Counted from the stretch's first letter, positions 1 through 10,755 are shown. The stretch: DNA of 64,000 nucleotides from Paramoeba atlantica (GCA_977017575.1 CDRNVI010000054.1:372001-436000); one strand, 5' to 3'. The notes: generated by a model from the letters alone, not told the origin. Numbers and translations: made by a program.

Positions 1-2
1 AA

Positions 3-452
3 AAGCGTGTGAACTATATTGATTTAGGAGCGACCGATCTTTTCGATACTGAGTATAAATATTTCGGGACGCTGGCTTGGAGCCATATGCCGCGTACAAC
101 GGATCACTTTGTTATGTCGGATCAGGAAGGTGTCACAGGTACGTTGCCCATTGCATACCTTCCTATAGCACTCACCAGATTTTTACTGCTTTCCTGCGAT
201 CTATTCGGCTTCGTTGATCTTACAATCTTACCTCCTGGGTTAAGAAGATCTCTTACCAACAACCGATTTTGTGGAACGCTCGATCTGACTAGTTTACCTG
301 CAACGCTGGTGTCGCTAGACTTATATGGTAATGAATTCGAAGGCCCTGTAGACCTTTCAAAACTGCCAGCGTCATTAAAAGACGCTGTGTTATCAGGAAA
401 TAAGCTCTATGCAATAACTGAAATTCCCTCATTTATTAATTATAAATTTTAA
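3..452 (+). CDS. LRR-family protein, 5' end outside window
   Basis: The reading frame is open to the left edge, so this is the C-terminal part of a longer gene; the first in-window start-like codon is GTG and is not a convincing start. The protein shows about five leucine-rich repeats of 21-23 residues with the pattern DL..LP..L..L.L..N.F.G, for example 'LDLYGNEFEGPVDLSKLP'. Its first 30 residues line up with the end of the N-terminal cap of the LRR gene at 31042. It belongs to the same family as the genes at 11956, 18024, 31042 and 38555. No membrane segment is visible. The role is unknown; LRRs of this shape bind proteins or other ligands. It ends with TAA followed by AT-rich spacer. Confidence 0.75.
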   Translation, partial: KRVNYIDLGATDLFDTEYKYFGTLAWSHMPRTTDHFVMSDQEGVTGTLPIAYLPIALTRFLLLSCDLFGFVDLTILPPGLRRSLTNNRFCGTLDLTSLPATLVSLDLYGNEFEGPVDLSKLPASLKDAVLSGNKLYAITEIPSFINYKF

Positions 453-1510
453 GGACGAATTGGAATAATGGTACATGGAAAGAATTTCCAATGATCTATT
501 TAGAGGGTTGAAACCTGTCAAATTTTGTCGGGTTTTGCCAGGTTTTGGGTGGATACCTTTTTTTTGGTGTGTCATTTTAGGAGACATTCTACAACTCCAA
601 GAAGGCGTATCTTGTGAAAACGACGGTATAGAAAGCTCGTATAGGTCCCAAACTCTCAAAATACAATAGACGAAACGATTGCTAAAAATATTGTATTGTT
701 TGGGGGGTGTAGACTTCCGGTGGGCCAGTGGAAAAAAAATCTCCTTTTTCAATTTTTCGTAATTTTTCTGAAAACTTTTTGTTCTTTTTTATGTGATGAA
801 TACAAGACGGTAATCTAACACGCATGATTACACAATGTCTAATACATTTGGACACAATGTTTAATACATTTGGTTGTTTCTATTTTTTTTGTCAAGTTAA
901 TTGTCTTCAATATGCAGGAAATATGTAAGCCGGCGACAGTAATTCAACATTAACATACAGAATATAGAAAATCCTTGTATATAGAAAATCCTTTTCAAAA
1001 AACTTGAATATTACCGTATATACAGCCATGGACAGAAGTGTGCCCCCGGCCTGGCAAATGCCATTTTTTTTATCCGTTTTTTCTCATTTTTGCAGCATTC
1101 GAGAGATCTCGTAAGTTAGTACAGTTAGTTTTTAATAGGGCCCAAAAATATAATATGCAATAGGATATACAGAATATGTTAAATTTGAATACCGACATAG
1201 TAAGAGACCACTGTGTACACACTATATATACGGGACACTGTGTACACACTATATGACAAAATGATTTCAGTTTTAAGACATAATGGATTACTTGATTTTC
1301 AATAATGGTGAATTACACTGGAAATACATTGTATCTATCAGTCTGATAGATCAGTCTGATTCAGAGGTCAAGAGGCCAAAAAAGATGAGTATTTCTAATA
1401 GCTACAATACTCACTATACGTTATATACACGTTGTTTGTAGCTTTACAAACAGGACACTTCTTATGACTGCGAAAACTGCCTTTCTATGTCGGACGTAAT
1501 CCATCTTGAG
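453..1510. other. gene-free AT-rich spacer
   Basis: No convincing coding sequence. It holds one copy of the motif CTTCCGGTGGGCC near 711, which recurs near 58798 and 62637. A short tandem repeat of about 24 bases lies at 1210-1256 (two copies of CACTGTGTACACACTATAT). A 'CATTCGAGAGATCTCG' patch near 1097 resembles the inner end of the mariner inverted repeats found later in the window. Confidence 0.5.
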
Positions 1511-1512
1511 TA

Positions 1513-2477
1513 CAGTAAACGTCACTATTCTCAGAATACTCAGTTGTACGTTGACACAGAAAAAACGGCTTTTTTGTCGTTTTTCGTCACTATTCTCAGA
1601 ATTGGTCTATTGAACGTTGACAGGCACTTTTTTATGAGGTCAAATCATAATTCTCATTTTTAAAAAAGAAAACGTTTTGCAAGAAAAATGTTAGCAGCGG
1701 AGCAACAGGCCGCTTTGGGTGCACAAAAACGACCCCCAGAGATCTCCAACTATCTCCTTGGTTTGCGGAGTCCCCGCTCTATCAGAAGAACACCGCGCAG
1801 TCAAACAGCGCCAGTTTTCCTTTTGTGTATTAGCGTTTTGTTTTCAGAAAAACAAAGTTTCATTACTCGTAGTCACCTAAATCAGTGTTTTCTTTTCTTT
1901 TTTTGGTCTCACAGACATTTATATGCCTTTCATGAATGGAAGAAGAGAAGGGACAACGATAAAAATGATCTCAAGTGATCCTCTGTGACCCCAATCGGTG
2001 GGCGAAGGCCTTTTTCGTTCATGAGTGCGTTGATTTGCTGTCCAGCCAACCCCGAAACCACGCGATTCGCTACTGCACAACCACCCTCATCCCGTCCAGA
2101 CACCCCCCCTCCAACCCCCCCCCCCCGCCCCGAGACAAATCCTTGTTACTGTGTGTCGGCCCAAAAATGGCGAAATATCTGCTACTGGGGGGTCCATTAC
2201 TGGGGGAGTATACGGTATCCCCAGTGATTTCCACTGATCTCTCGCATACTCTCCAGTAAGCGAAGATGAAGCAGTGAGTTAATCACTGATTAATAATCAG
2301 TGAGGGAACGAAAGCGTTTTTTTTCAATTCTCATCTTTGAGTGTAAAATTGAATTGACCGTTGTCCCATGACCGAAGCTCCATTCTCATTTTCCAAGGTG
2401 CATTCTCATTTTAGCCAGTTGTACGTTGACAGCCCAATTCTCATTTTTAGCGACTCTCAGAATAGTGACGTTTACTG
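1513..2477. mobile_element. R-A non-autonomous TA-flanked DNA transposon, copy 1
   Basis: The ends are inverted: CAGTAAACGTCACTATTCTC on the left and its complement on the right, flanked by TA on both sides. A second copy lies in reverse orientation at 39706-40747. Both carry paired subterminal motifs (CGTCACTATTCTCAGAAT and ACGTTGACA). The inner ACGTTGACA motifs are in direct orientation while the outermost ends are inverted. No transposase is encoded. TA flanks suggest mobilisation by a Tc1/mariner-type transposase. This copy is 965 bp against 1042 bp for the other, mainly because one end of a nested R-B element has been lost. Confidence 0.8.
1996..2215 (-). mobile_element. R-B MITE nested in R-A copy 1, truncated
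   Basis: This is the reverse orientation of the ~300 bp R-B repeat that stands alone at 8812-9109 and 29707-30014. The end at 2215 is intact (GTATACGG followed by TA). The opposite end, roughly the last 75-90 bases including its C-rich terminus, is missing. The same nested insertion is complete in R-A copy 2, so the deletion happened here after the nested insertion. Confidence 0.7.
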
Positions 2478-2525
2478 TATACCTTCATGGAACTTCAAAC
2501 TCTCCAAAGCATGACATGGCATCCC

Positions 2526-3230
2526 AAAAATTCACACCTTTTCATACATCCTCTGATGATCATGCTCTAACTTCTTAACTTTTCTTTCAAGAACATGCAC
2601 TTGCTGGTGTAGAGCAGCAATTTCATCAGCACCTTTTTTTGCCTTCACTTGCGTTCCCCAAACGACTTGCTTCAGGTCTCGCTGACGTTTGCGGCGCTTT
2701 TTATTTGCTTCCACCGTGTCCCCACGCAAACTTCGCCACGTAGTGCGAACCATTCTGCCATGGCTTCTAGGGAGTGAGGAGAATGTTCATACTTTCCACC
2801 AAGGAGTATCTCCATCTCATACCCAAGGAAGTCACTCATATCCTTAGCCAACGATTCCACAGGCGAATCTTGTATAACAAGTTTCCACTTGCCCTCCGGA
2901 CTGTTCCATCGCCAAAAATTGTCCATTACTTACTCATTAACGCCACGAAGTTCAGATTTCAGGGCATCTTTGGAGAACATGAGTCCCGTGTCACTGGCCT
3001 TTGCCATCATAACCAGTGCCTCAAGCAGGATAGTCTCATCGATTGGCACTTCACAAAGTGAGCACGTTTCTGATACGCTTAAAAGCTGCTGACGTCGATG
3101 CAACAACCAATCCGTGCAAGTAATACTTCTGCAATATCCCGATCATGGCGTCATTCAGAAGCAGCAACTCGGTCTCTTCCAAGCCATGCGCCGAGTGAGG
3201 GTGTCGATTCGACACTCGCATTTCGATCAT
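2526..3230 (-). pseudogene. decayed coding block with coiled-coil end, unrecognised
   Basis: Read on the - strand, three coding-like stretches follow each other: one containing 'CSLCEVPIDETILLEAL' (about 3110-2940), one starting 'MDNFWRWNSPEGKWKL' at 2926, and a Lys/Arg-rich coiled-coil stretch ending near 2532 ('VHVLERKVKKLEHDHQRM'). They are separated by one in-frame stop just before 2926 and at least two frame changes. I do not recognise the family. It may be a dead host gene or the gene of an unknown element. Confidence 0.4.
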
Positions 3231-3426
3231 TCAGATGTCACAGACTTTCGAGAAAGGCATGTTTCTCTTTCTGAAAAAATGCTGACCCCCACTTGCGAGT
3301 TTTTTTTCTCGATTTTCCTTTGTAGATTACAAACATTAAAAATATTTTTCCATCGCATAAATACAATTTCTTTTACTAACTCATTTCAAATTAACACCCC
3401 CCCCCTTATCCTTTCCTCTTTCCCCC

Positions 3427-4422
3427 ATGCCACTCTCCCCCACCACCACCCTCCTCAACCGCACCCTCCGCACCACCGCACGCTACCCGTACCAAATCGA
3501 GCACCACCGCCTCCCCTGGAAATGTCTCCCCCCGCGATCCCCCGACATCCACCAACATGCCGCGGGCAGTTACTTCCAGCTCCTCGATCTCGCCCGACGC
3601 GTCACCGTGCCGTTACTTCTCCAAGACTTTCATCCGGAGTTCGAGGAGCCACAGGGGAATGTAAATAATGATGATAATAGTAATAATACCAATAATAATA
3701 ATAGTCATAGTAACAATCACAATAGCCCTATGAACCCTAAAACCATACAGCACCTTCTCCCCGGGATGGTGTATCTCCTTCCCGAGGTTCGAACCCTACT
3801 GGGGCCTAACCCCAACGAGTGGGGACCCCCGCACTGGACCGGTACCCCCCTACCCACCACGGACTACCTCATGCACTACGGCAGGCTCTCCGCTCGCATT
3901 GCCGCCGTGTTCGAGCTGTATGCGTTCGTGTCGCCCGATCTCACCCTCCTATGCAACGCGGTGTGTCTTCAAACCCCCCACGGGCATTGCTGCCCGGGGT
4001 CGAGTCTGGGGGGGTTGGTGAAGGAACGAAAAGATGCGGTACTGTTTCACTACTACCGACCGAATCGCCCCGCGTGGGAGTTGCTGAAACCGTTGGAGAG
4101 GTACTGGGGGGTGAACACCCGGCCGTGCCTGTGTGGGTGGGTGGAGGGGGGAGGGAGAAATACAACGGACCCTACAACGCAAGACCGGCGCGGGGGTTTG
4201 CAGAACACGGGGCTACTTCCGGAGACGGTGTTTGAAACGGGGCATTGGGATCCGGTGCCGGTGCCGGTTCGTGCGGCGGGGGAGAAAGCGGCCCCGATGC
4301 GATGTGAGGTGAATCGTACGGTGGCGAGTGATTCGTGGTGGAGTGGGATTCCGGAGCGGGAGGGTGCGATTCCGGGGCATTGTTTTGGGAAGCGGAAGAA
4401 TGCATGGGGGATGGGGTTTTGA
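3427..4422 (+). CDS. uncharacterised host protein, 331 aa
   Basis: A single open frame starts at an ATG directly after a pyrimidine-rich leader, as in other host genes here. The coding sequence is GC-rich and switches sharply from the AT-rich spacer. The protein begins with a basic, Arg-rich stretch that could be an organelle-targeting peptide. An Asn/Ser low-complexity insert lies at about residues 78-100, encoded by AAT/AGT-rich sequence unlike its surroundings. The rest is Pro/Trp-rich with scattered Cys ('CCPGSS', 'PCLCGW') but no motif I recognise. There are no predicted membrane helices. It ends with TGA. A real gene is likely from composition and length; function unknown. Confidence 0.65.
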   Translation: MPLSPTTTLLNRTLRTTARYPYQIEHHRLPWKCLPPRSPDIHQHAAGSYFQLLDLARRVTVPLLLQDFHPEFEEPQGNVNNDDNSNNTNNNNSHSNNHNSPMNPKTIQHLLPGMVYLLPEVRTLLGPNPNEWGPPHWTGTPLPTTDYLMHYGRLSARIAAVFELYAFVSPDLTLLCNAVCLQTPHGHCCPGSSLGGLVKERKDAVLFHYYRPNRPAWELLKPLERYWGVNTRPCLCGWVEGGGRNTTDPTTQDRRGGLQNTGLLPETVFETGHWDPVPVPVRAAGEKAAPMRCEVNRTVASDSWWSGIPEREGAIPGHCFGKRKNAWGMGF

Positions 4423-4631
4423 TGGTGCTGAAACATCGGATGGGGAGGGATTGTTGAGGAGAATAAGAAAGAGTGGACGTACTGTACGTCGTAATGGTGG
4501 TACTCATTCAGACCCCCTTCAGGTTGTAGTGAAGTTTGTTCGAGTTGTCAGAGCGATGTCACCCCTTACACAGGGGATTCATGAAAAAGGTGGGGGGTCT
4601 AGTAATTTGTATCGTGCGAGGTTTTGAAGTA

Positions 4632-4818
4632 CTGTCCCCCATCCGTTTAAGCGCACCTGGTCTTTGGTGAAAAGTGTGCTTAAACAGGATTCTGAATCAC
4701 TAGTAAAAAACAATTCGGTTGTCGTGTCTCCCTATGAGCCAGCTCGATGTCCACCTCAACATTATGTGCGCTTAAACGGGTGGGTTCTGGCCGGGTGCGC
4801 TTCGGGGAGTGCGGGCAG
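4632..4818 (-). mobile_element. R-C MITE ('TTAAGCGCAC' family), copy 1
   Basis: The 187 bp element is flanked by TA at 4630 and 4819. It contains four copies of a TTAAGCGCAC-type motif: the left outer in one orientation and three in the other (the last degenerate, GTGCGCTTCGGG). The ends begin CTGTCCCCC. Other copies are at 30810-30991 (opposite orientation) and 33336-33501. No coding capacity. Confidence 0.75.
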
Positions 4819-4959
4819 TAATTTCTTTGATAACAGATCTCGAAATTTGAATGCTACTGGTGCCATCGTTGCCCCCATTGAAGCTGATGTGGCGTCATGG
4901 GAAATTGTTGCGTAATTTTCGCCCCAAAATTATCCAAAAAAGTGAACGTTTTATCATTT

Positions 4960-5480
4960 TTTCGGTTTTTTTGCGAATAGAGATAGATAGATAGAAACAC
5001 AGGCATTTATCCCTACTTGAGATGTAGCCTCCCCGGAGAAGGCCGAGGTAGCTTGGGGGAAGGTGTACCTAGGCCGCTGAACCATCCGATCTCTTGCGAG
5101 TTCGGATATCATACGTAATCGCAATAATGCGACTACATACGTTATTCCGCTGTTCCAAGGACATCCTTCCCCGGGGAGCTGAGCTCCCGATATTTGGGGC
5201 GAACTGGGTGTTGAACCAGTTCGTCCCGAACGCCCCATGTCTCCCGAAGGAGAGATTAGCTCGAACGGCTTGCTGGCATAATTCAGGAGTCTCGAATCTC
5301 AGCTTCAACGGTTTGGACTCCTCAGCTTCAACGGACCAAGTCTTCTAGGGTGTTATACCCTCGAGTGGACTCGGCTCCTCAGCTTCAAAGGGCTAAACCT
5401 CAACTTCAACGAGCTCGTATCTCTCCGAATTCTGACCCTAGCCCCGTTATCATGGGCTAGTTGCAAGCCGCAGATGAGCG
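4960..5480. repeat. GC-richer block with 'CTCAGCTTCAA' repeats
   Basis: Between 5290 and 5425 the phrase CTCAGCTTCAACGG or close variants occurs about four times, spaced irregularly by 20-60 bases. The surrounding sequence is richer in GC than the spacer but no reading frame is convincing on either strand. It may be the tail of the reverse-strand LINE relic that begins at 5631 or an unrelated repeat. Confidence 0.35.
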
Positions 5481-5630
5481 GTGCCCGACCCGAAATGCGG
5501 TATGAAGTTCCCCTTAGGGGCTCGTCTTCCGGGTGCTGTTCGGGCCCATCTAAAGATATCTCAAAAAAACCACTCTATCTTTTGAGGGTGGATAAAAAAA
5601 ATACAAACCGCCGTTTTAGAAGGAGCGACA

Positions 5631-6868
5631 TTACATTTCAAACCTGCGTGTTTTGCCACCTCTACAAGAGCCCACATCATATTTTTGCGGTGTTTCGCGA
5701 CTGGATGCAAAGAACACAACATCATCGGCATAATCAATGTCTGTAATACGAAGTTTTGATCTTCTACGGCTTTTCGTTCCAGTAGAAAAAAGAGTCAACC
5801 CAAAATCTGGGCCTTGCAGAGCTCTATCCAGAATTCTGTCAAGGCACATGATAAAAAGAAAAGGTGCAAGCACGTCGCCTTGCAGAACTCCGGAAGAAAT
5901 TTCGAAACTCTTTGTATTCCCGCAGGTATCCTGTAGGCGATTCATAGGTCGCTAAAATTATTCTAGTGAGCACTGGCGGAACGGAAAATGCTTTCAAGGC
6001 TTCCCTAATAGTGAGAAGGAAAAGCGCTTTGAAAGTCGATAAAGCCTAGAAAGATATTTTCAGAGCCGCCCAATGCCTTCTCTATGACTTCCGTAAGAAT
6101 TGCTTGAGCAGCAACAGTAGAGCTCAGGGGTCTAAAACCGAATTGGTTGCCTCTTAAATTTGGTTCTGTGCTCGGTTGAATACGCTCTAAGACCAATTTA
6201 TTTACCAGCTTTAGGCAGTATTTTAAATTATTTAGCCAATATATGATTTGTTAAGAAGATTGCTCGCCAGTTTTTCAGTATTGTTAGACCCCCTTTCTTG
6301 GGTATTGGAACATGAAGAATTTCACGCCAAGACACCGGCACTTTCCCGGAATAATAAACTTCATTTACGAGTTGCAGCAAGACCGTACATAGGACTTCAT
6401 GTTCCGCCATAGCAGAGCACCTCCTAGGGAATCTCGTCTGACCAAGTCGCTTTTCCTCGAGCCATTTTGGATAGCGCAGCAACTAGTTCTTGTAATGTAA
6501 AAGGTTCGTCGGATATGTTGATACCCACCACTTTTTCGAAAAGTCCTTCCACACTCGCATCTGGCTTGCTGTAAATTTTTGAGAAATGCTCTTCTATGTT
6601 GCGCAGCTTTTTCCGTCGTTGATCGGTCTTCGACTCGTAGCGTAGTTTTTTCGTTACCAATCACGCCTTTGATCATACTCCATGCACCTTTAGGGCGTTG
6701 CTTGAAATTCTTCTCCAGTGCTAGGCATTCTTGCTGAACTACCTCGTGTACTTCGTTTTCATGTTCAGCAATGAACCTCGCAAAGTTTTTCTTGCTCCGG
6801 GCAACTTTGAATAGTGCTCTTAGATTCACTTCGCGGCGCCTCCTGCCCAGTCTCGTCAAAAACGACAA
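5631..6868 (-). mobile_element. decayed LINE reverse transcriptase
   Basis: Reverse-strand fragments carry reverse transcriptase landmarks of non-LTR elements in order: 'HVPIPKKGGLTILKNWR' (about 6320-6260), 'NQFGFRPLSSTVAAQAIL' (6150), 'FLGFIDFQSAF' (6030), 'GVLQGDVLAPFLF' (5890) and 'DIDYADDVVFFAS' (5740), the last holding the catalytic YADD. The N-terminal side (6868-6600) is basic and helical. At least four frame changes or stops separate the pieces, so the copy is dead. The endonuclease and 3' end are not identified. The family differs from the intact LINE at 26598, which has YLDD. Confidence 0.8.
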
Positions 6869-6869
6869 T

Positions 6870-7627
6870 TAAGTGGGGGGTGGGGCTACGACAATTAAGT
6901 GGGGGGGAGCACAGTATGTTGTAGCCTTTCACCATCGCAGCAGCAAGTCGGAAATCGAAACATAGCGTAGAAAGTGAGAACCTCGTTTTCGTATTACTAT
7001 ATTTCGTAAATATGCCTAAACGTTTAAAACAGAAATCTATTCATATTACCATTTTCAAATTGAAAACAAATTCTCTAATTTATGCCTACCATTTTTGCCC
7101 ACCCAAAAAAAAACGGGTCGAAAGACCCGGTCCGGAACGCGCGAATGGATTGGGCCTGGATTACTTATTTTACTTTTATTGTTTGTTGTTTGTAGTATAT
7201 ACTTAGTTACACCTATTCTAAATATTCTTAATACTATTTTAGGATTCAACGTTTTCTGTCCGGAGCTCATTGAATTTGTTGTAGGACTAGAAAATTACTA
7301 GACGATTACATTTGTTTTGCTTTGGTCACGATTCTTGCTTTGTCGTATGGTGACCATAGACTACCGTTTGGAAACCGTTTTACCTAGTTTTTGTCCCATT
7401 TACAAAATGTCTCGTTTACAGAAATATATTAGCAGGGGTGTAATCGCAAATGGTAAAAGGGTTTGTCCTTTAGTTCAGATCTCCCTTTGGTAAAGACACT
7501 ATCTAGGACATATTATTTAGATGAAGAGTAATCATTGATTAATATAAATTTCTCGCAAAAACTAAAACAAATTTTACGAAAAAGCATTTGAGGAATTCAG
7601 CGTTTTGGGTAATACTGCCCGACGAAA
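6870..7627. other. gene-free spacer
   Basis: AT-rich sequence with two copies of GACAATTAAGTGGGGGG at 6863 and 6890 and a small GNRA-type hairpin (CGGGTC-GAAA-GACCCG) at 7114-7129. I see no gene. Confidence 0.4.
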
Positions 7628-8374
7628 ATGATTTACGTGAGCCGGCAATGTACTAAATCTCTTGCCGAGTCACCATGCCGTTATTTCAAGCTTTCAACGC
7701 AGGGCTATGGTCGCCCATACATGATAGCTCGAGTATTCTATACTGGTACTGGACATCAGAAAACTGAACAGGTACGTGACTTTGATGCTTTCTTTCAATG
7801 GGTGAGAGGAGTGCCACAAATGTTCAAGGAGACTGTGCAAGGATTGCGCAATCACCCCTCTCTTCGCAGTTATTTAAACAAGATTGGTTCAACTCGAGAT
7901 TCTATACAGACCCCAAGATTCTTGGCTCAGTTTGCTCCTCGTGAGCTCAGTATGGCGAAAGAAGCCGTAAAATCTGCTTGGAGATACCTGGCTGATACAG
8001 AAGGGCCACGTTCTGCGTCGTACAAACAAAAGCCTTTAGTAAGTAGTCTAACGGATATCCTTCGCCCCGGTGCACCAGGAACACAAAAAACATTCGTGAA
8101 ATCATCTCGATTTAGCTCCTTATTTCATACGAGCGCGGCGAGTTCGCCATTTTCAGTGAAGAATTCTGGATCGAGCGCTTCTTCAGGATCGGCAAATGAC
8201 GCCAGTGGAGGAAGTCAGTCGCCTGGACGGTTCAGTCCTTTTAGCGCACTTTTCAACAAGATGTTGGAAATGTGCTCAACCAGTCATGCCCATCAAATCG
8301 CGTCTCGTATGAATGTCAAGGTCGAGGACATTCGCTTTGACGTCAAGGGGTCTGAGGTCCACGTCCAGGTTTAG
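7628..8374 (+). CDS. uncharacterised protein, 248 aa
   Basis: A single ATG-started frame with balanced codon use. The N-terminal half (residues 1-140) is mixed helical and includes 'YGRPYMIARVFY'. Residues 165-205 are Ser/Gly/Ala-rich. The last 35 residues ('HAHQIASRMNVKVEDIRFDV') have a helix-then-strand shape that weakly recalls OsmC-like folds, but this is not enough to assign the family. There is no signal peptide or membrane segment. It ends with TAG; the +1 frame stays open to 8636, so a 3' frame change cannot be excluded. A reverse-strand LINE fragment follows closely. Confidence 0.55.
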   Translation: MIYVSRQCTKSLAESPCRYFKLSTQGYGRPYMIARVFYTGTGHQKTEQVRDFDAFFQWVRGVPQMFKETVQGLRNHPSLRSYLNKIGSTRDSIQTPRFLAQFAPRELSMAKEAVKSAWRYLADTEGPRSASYKQKPLVSSLTDILRPGAPGTQKTFVKSSRFSSLFHTSAASSPFSVKNSGSSASSGSANDASGGSQSPGRFSPFSALFNKMLEMCSTSHAHQIASRMNVKVEDIRFDVKGSEVHVQV

Positions 8375-8639
8375 GCGCCAGCGGCGACGACCAAGCAAAT
8401 TGAGACATTGGGCAAAGCCGTTGAACAGGAATGTCCCATGGCCCGTTTCTATGGGAAGAAACATGTCAAAATGCATTGGCAAAAGGCACTACCTCCTTAA
8501 TCAGCACGTACCATTTCATAATACATCATATAACATGCAAGAAAAATCATGTAACATGCAAGAAAATCATGTAACATGCAAAAACAAAATGTTTCGGAAC
8601 ATGCATCTATTTTATTCAATGCAGAAAAATCTGTAGAGT

Positions 8640-9443
8640 AATGTACACCCTGTATGTCAATATCGCATACGACGATCTCGCATGGGCGTTGTTTCTAGCC
8701 CATCCGCCCCCTTTCCATTCGGGAGACTCACGGATGAGCCAAAGAACGAAGGCATATTGGCACGACATGGAGAACCGGTTTACATCCCCAAAAAGGCGGG
8801 TTAACTGTCTACCATATACCCCCCGGTACCAGAGATTTGGCCATTTTTGGGCTGATCCCCAGTAACAGAGCATTGGCTGGGGAGGGTGGTTGGAGGGGGG
8901 AGGGGGTGTTTGGTCGGGTGGGGGTCGCTGGGCCGGATGACGGTGGTTGCGCGGGAGCGAATGGCGTAGTTGCGGGGTTGACTGGGCAGAAAGTCAACGC
9001 ACATATGAACAAAAAAGGTCTTTTCCCCCAAAAAAAAAGCATATCCCCGCAAGTAACAGAGATGGGCCATTTGGGTCCAAAACTGATTCTATTACTGGGG
9101 GATATACGGTAAGAGAAGAAGCCGGAAGACCTCTCGCGCCCACCTCCGCGCATAGAAAATACGTGTTTGGGTGGGTCATCCGCCACCGATGCAACAAATT
9201 TTGGTGTTTTTCGGTTTCGCGACAGTGATCTTCGGCAAAGTTGTCCTCCCAAGGGGCGGTAAGCTCAACGATATACTCAGTTCCGTCATTGAGTTGGGCC
9301 AGACCATCGGGACACAGTGGTGTCAAAATCGTCCCACCATGATGGCGGCACCATCCCGGGGGGTTCCTGAGACTCAGAAGATCGAAGGACGACCAGGATG
9401 TACGGGGAGAGACGGCAACTGCTCTCGCGATGATGCGTAGCAC
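8640..9443 (-). mobile_element. LINE 3' fragment, split by a MITE
   Basis: On the - strand the frame from 9443 reads 'DGTEYIVELTAPWEDNFA' then 'EVGARGLPASSL', which is the C-terminal nuclease region of a non-LTR retrotransposon. After an R-B insertion (8812-9109) the frame resumes with 'RQLTRLFGDVNRF' and 'CQYAFVLWLIRESPEW' and runs to about 8640. The 5' part of the LINE is absent. A related fragment at 33160 reads 'TEFTLELTVLWEQNYENV'. The match on both sides of the MITE is what identifies the exact insertion point. Confidence 0.7.
8812..9109 (+). mobile_element. R-B MITE, standalone copy
   Basis: The 298 bp element is flanked by TA at 8810 and 9110. Ends are CCATATACCCCCC on the left and the complement of CCGTATATCCCCC on the right. 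Motifs of the type CCCCAGTAACAGAG occur near both ends in direct orientation, while the outermost ends are inverted. The centre is G-rich (GGGAGGGTGGTTGG). It interrupts a reverse-strand LINE fragment. Confidence 0.85.
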
Positions 9444-9465
9444 TTTGTTGTATCGATATTTACAT

Positions 9466-10630
9466 ACAGGGATGGGCGCCTTCAGAGTGGGGGGGTCTAA
9501 AATTCGTAAAACTTGACCAATTTTGGAAAGTAATAGCGCATTCGAGAGCTCTCAAATAGTCGGGTGTAATGGCAACATCCGTTTCCCGTTTTTAGACATT
9601 CGAGATAAATGACAGAAAAACAAGGAATTTATTTTTCCCCGAAGATGCAATTTTTCAGTTTTTTTGGCTTTTTTTAGTTTTTTTGCTCCGTTAATGCCTC
9701 AGAAACGTGTACGATCGCGAACATCACGGTTTCCCTTCCAGAGAGATGCTTATTCACCACCTGGGAAGGTAAGGCCGTCGCATCGCATGCTTCTCGTAGA
9801 CCATTACTTTCGTTCTGGGTCCTACAATGCTACAGCACGCCACTTTGAAGTAGCGGAGAGCACTGTGAAGCGATGGGTCATTCGTTACAGCGAAACTGGT
9901 GATGTCGAAAGCATTCCCAGACGTCTGAATTTTACAGTTAGGACATCACTGTTTATCGGAGAAGCACTCCGCATAGTAGATGAGGGTACACGGGATCTTC
10001 CTTATGGTGTGGAATCATGGTGCGCTCTAGATCGCGAACTTCTATCCAGAGGGTTTCAGTGTTCCAGACGCACTTTGGCTCGAGCTTTGAAGCCCGATAT
10101 TATCCTCCGCGTAGTTCAGCGTAAACCACGACTAACCCAACAGCATAAAGACGTTAGAGTCCGATTCTGTAAGGACATGTCGGGCTGGAGCGAACACCAG
10201 CTTGATAATATTATTTGGTGTGATGAGAAAAAGTTTACCTGCAAGAAGGCTACCAAAAACACCTACCTTTGCCGACGGTCCGACCCTGTAAAAGAGCAGC
10301 TAGGTGAGCTGGAAGCGTGGGTAGGGGGCGATGGTATAATGGTGTGGAAGGGGGTAAGCATAAAGCATGGATTTCATCTGCACATTTTTCCTAATAGAGA
10401 TGAGCAGGGAAATAGAGTTACTGTGAACGGGGCTGTTTTCGAAGCTTCCATGACCAAGCGTAATGGTCTTTTGAACTACCTACACAGGCACCGTGCAGTT
10501 GTTGCTATGGACAATTGCCCTGCGCACAACTTGGCAAGGCGTACTTTTCAGCAGCAAAACGTGCGAACGCTCCCCTGGCCCGCAAAGTCACCGGATCTCA
10601 ACCCCATCGAAAACTTGTGGAATATCTTTT
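9466..10630 (+). mobile_element. Tc1/mariner element A, 3' end missing
   Basis: The left end starts at CAGGGATGGGCG after a TA and matches the ~100 bp terminal repeat of element C (shared core TAATAGCGCATTCGAGAGC). A transposase gene follows at 9694. The element stops abruptly near 10630, in the middle of the transposase, without a right terminal repeat; host promoter sequence of the next gene follows. Confidence 0.8.
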
Positions 10631-10755
10631 TTTTCGGAGGTAGTTTGCAACGCGAAGCGCGCATCAGTGGTGTTTTCGAAGTGAAAAAAATACAAAAGGT
10701 TTCAAATGTACGAATTGCATGTATACCTTGCGAATGTTTTTGTCACGAATCGTAA
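9694..10755 (+). CDS. Tc1/mariner transposase, 3'-truncated
   Basis: This is a cut-and-paste DNA transposase. The start at 9694 ('MPQKRVRSRTSRF') matches the N-terminus of element D. Residues 30-65 form the DNA-binding helix-turn-helix ('TARHFEVAESTVKRW'). The catalytic triad is visible: D in 'IIWCDEKKF' (about 175), D in 'VVAMDNCPAHN' (about 273) and E in 'SPDLNPIENLW' (about 306). By my count 32 residues separate the second and third, a DD32E spacing rather than the usual DD34E of Tc1. After 'ENLW' (about 10623) the sequence departs from the family and the remaining frame is read-through into flank. The RNase H-like core is complete but the C-terminal tail is lost. Confidence 0.85.
   Translation: MPQKRVRSRTSRFPFQRDAYSPPGKVRPSHRMLLVDHYFRSGSYNATARHFEVAESTVKRWVIRYSETGDVESIPRRLNFTVRTSLFIGEALRIVDEGTRDLPYGVESWCALDRELLSRGFQCSRRTLARALKPDIILRVVQRKPRLTQQHKDVRVRFCKDMSGWSEHQLDNIIWCDEKKFTCKKATKNTYLCRRSDPVKEQLGELEAWVGGDGIMVWKGVSIKHGFHLHIFPNRDEQGNRVTVNGAVFEASMTKRNGLLNYLHRHRAVVAMDNCPAHNLARRTFQQQNVRTLPWPAKSPDLNPIENLWNIFFFGGSLQREARISGVFEVKKIQKVSNVRIACIPCECFCHES

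Noticed and set aside
1985-2259. Pro-rich open frames in R-A copy 1
   Set aside because: They are translations of the C-rich nested R-B repeat and are not conserved between copies.
3941-4507. Reverse-strand frames across the 3427 gene and its 3' flank
   Set aside because: They are GC-driven mirror frames of the forward gene, with Pro/Ser-rich translations and no leader.
5050-5350. Overlapping open frames on both strands
   Set aside because: Composition and lack of any motif suggest repeat-derived shadows; neither strand shows a supported start or family.
7114-7129. GNRA hairpin as part of a ribozyme
   Set aside because: A single six-base stem without other conserved elements is too little evidence.
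8374-8636. +1 frame extension of the 7628 gene as a second exon
   Set aside because: The extension is repetitive (ATGTAACATGCAAGAAAA units) and lacks splice signals that I could trust.
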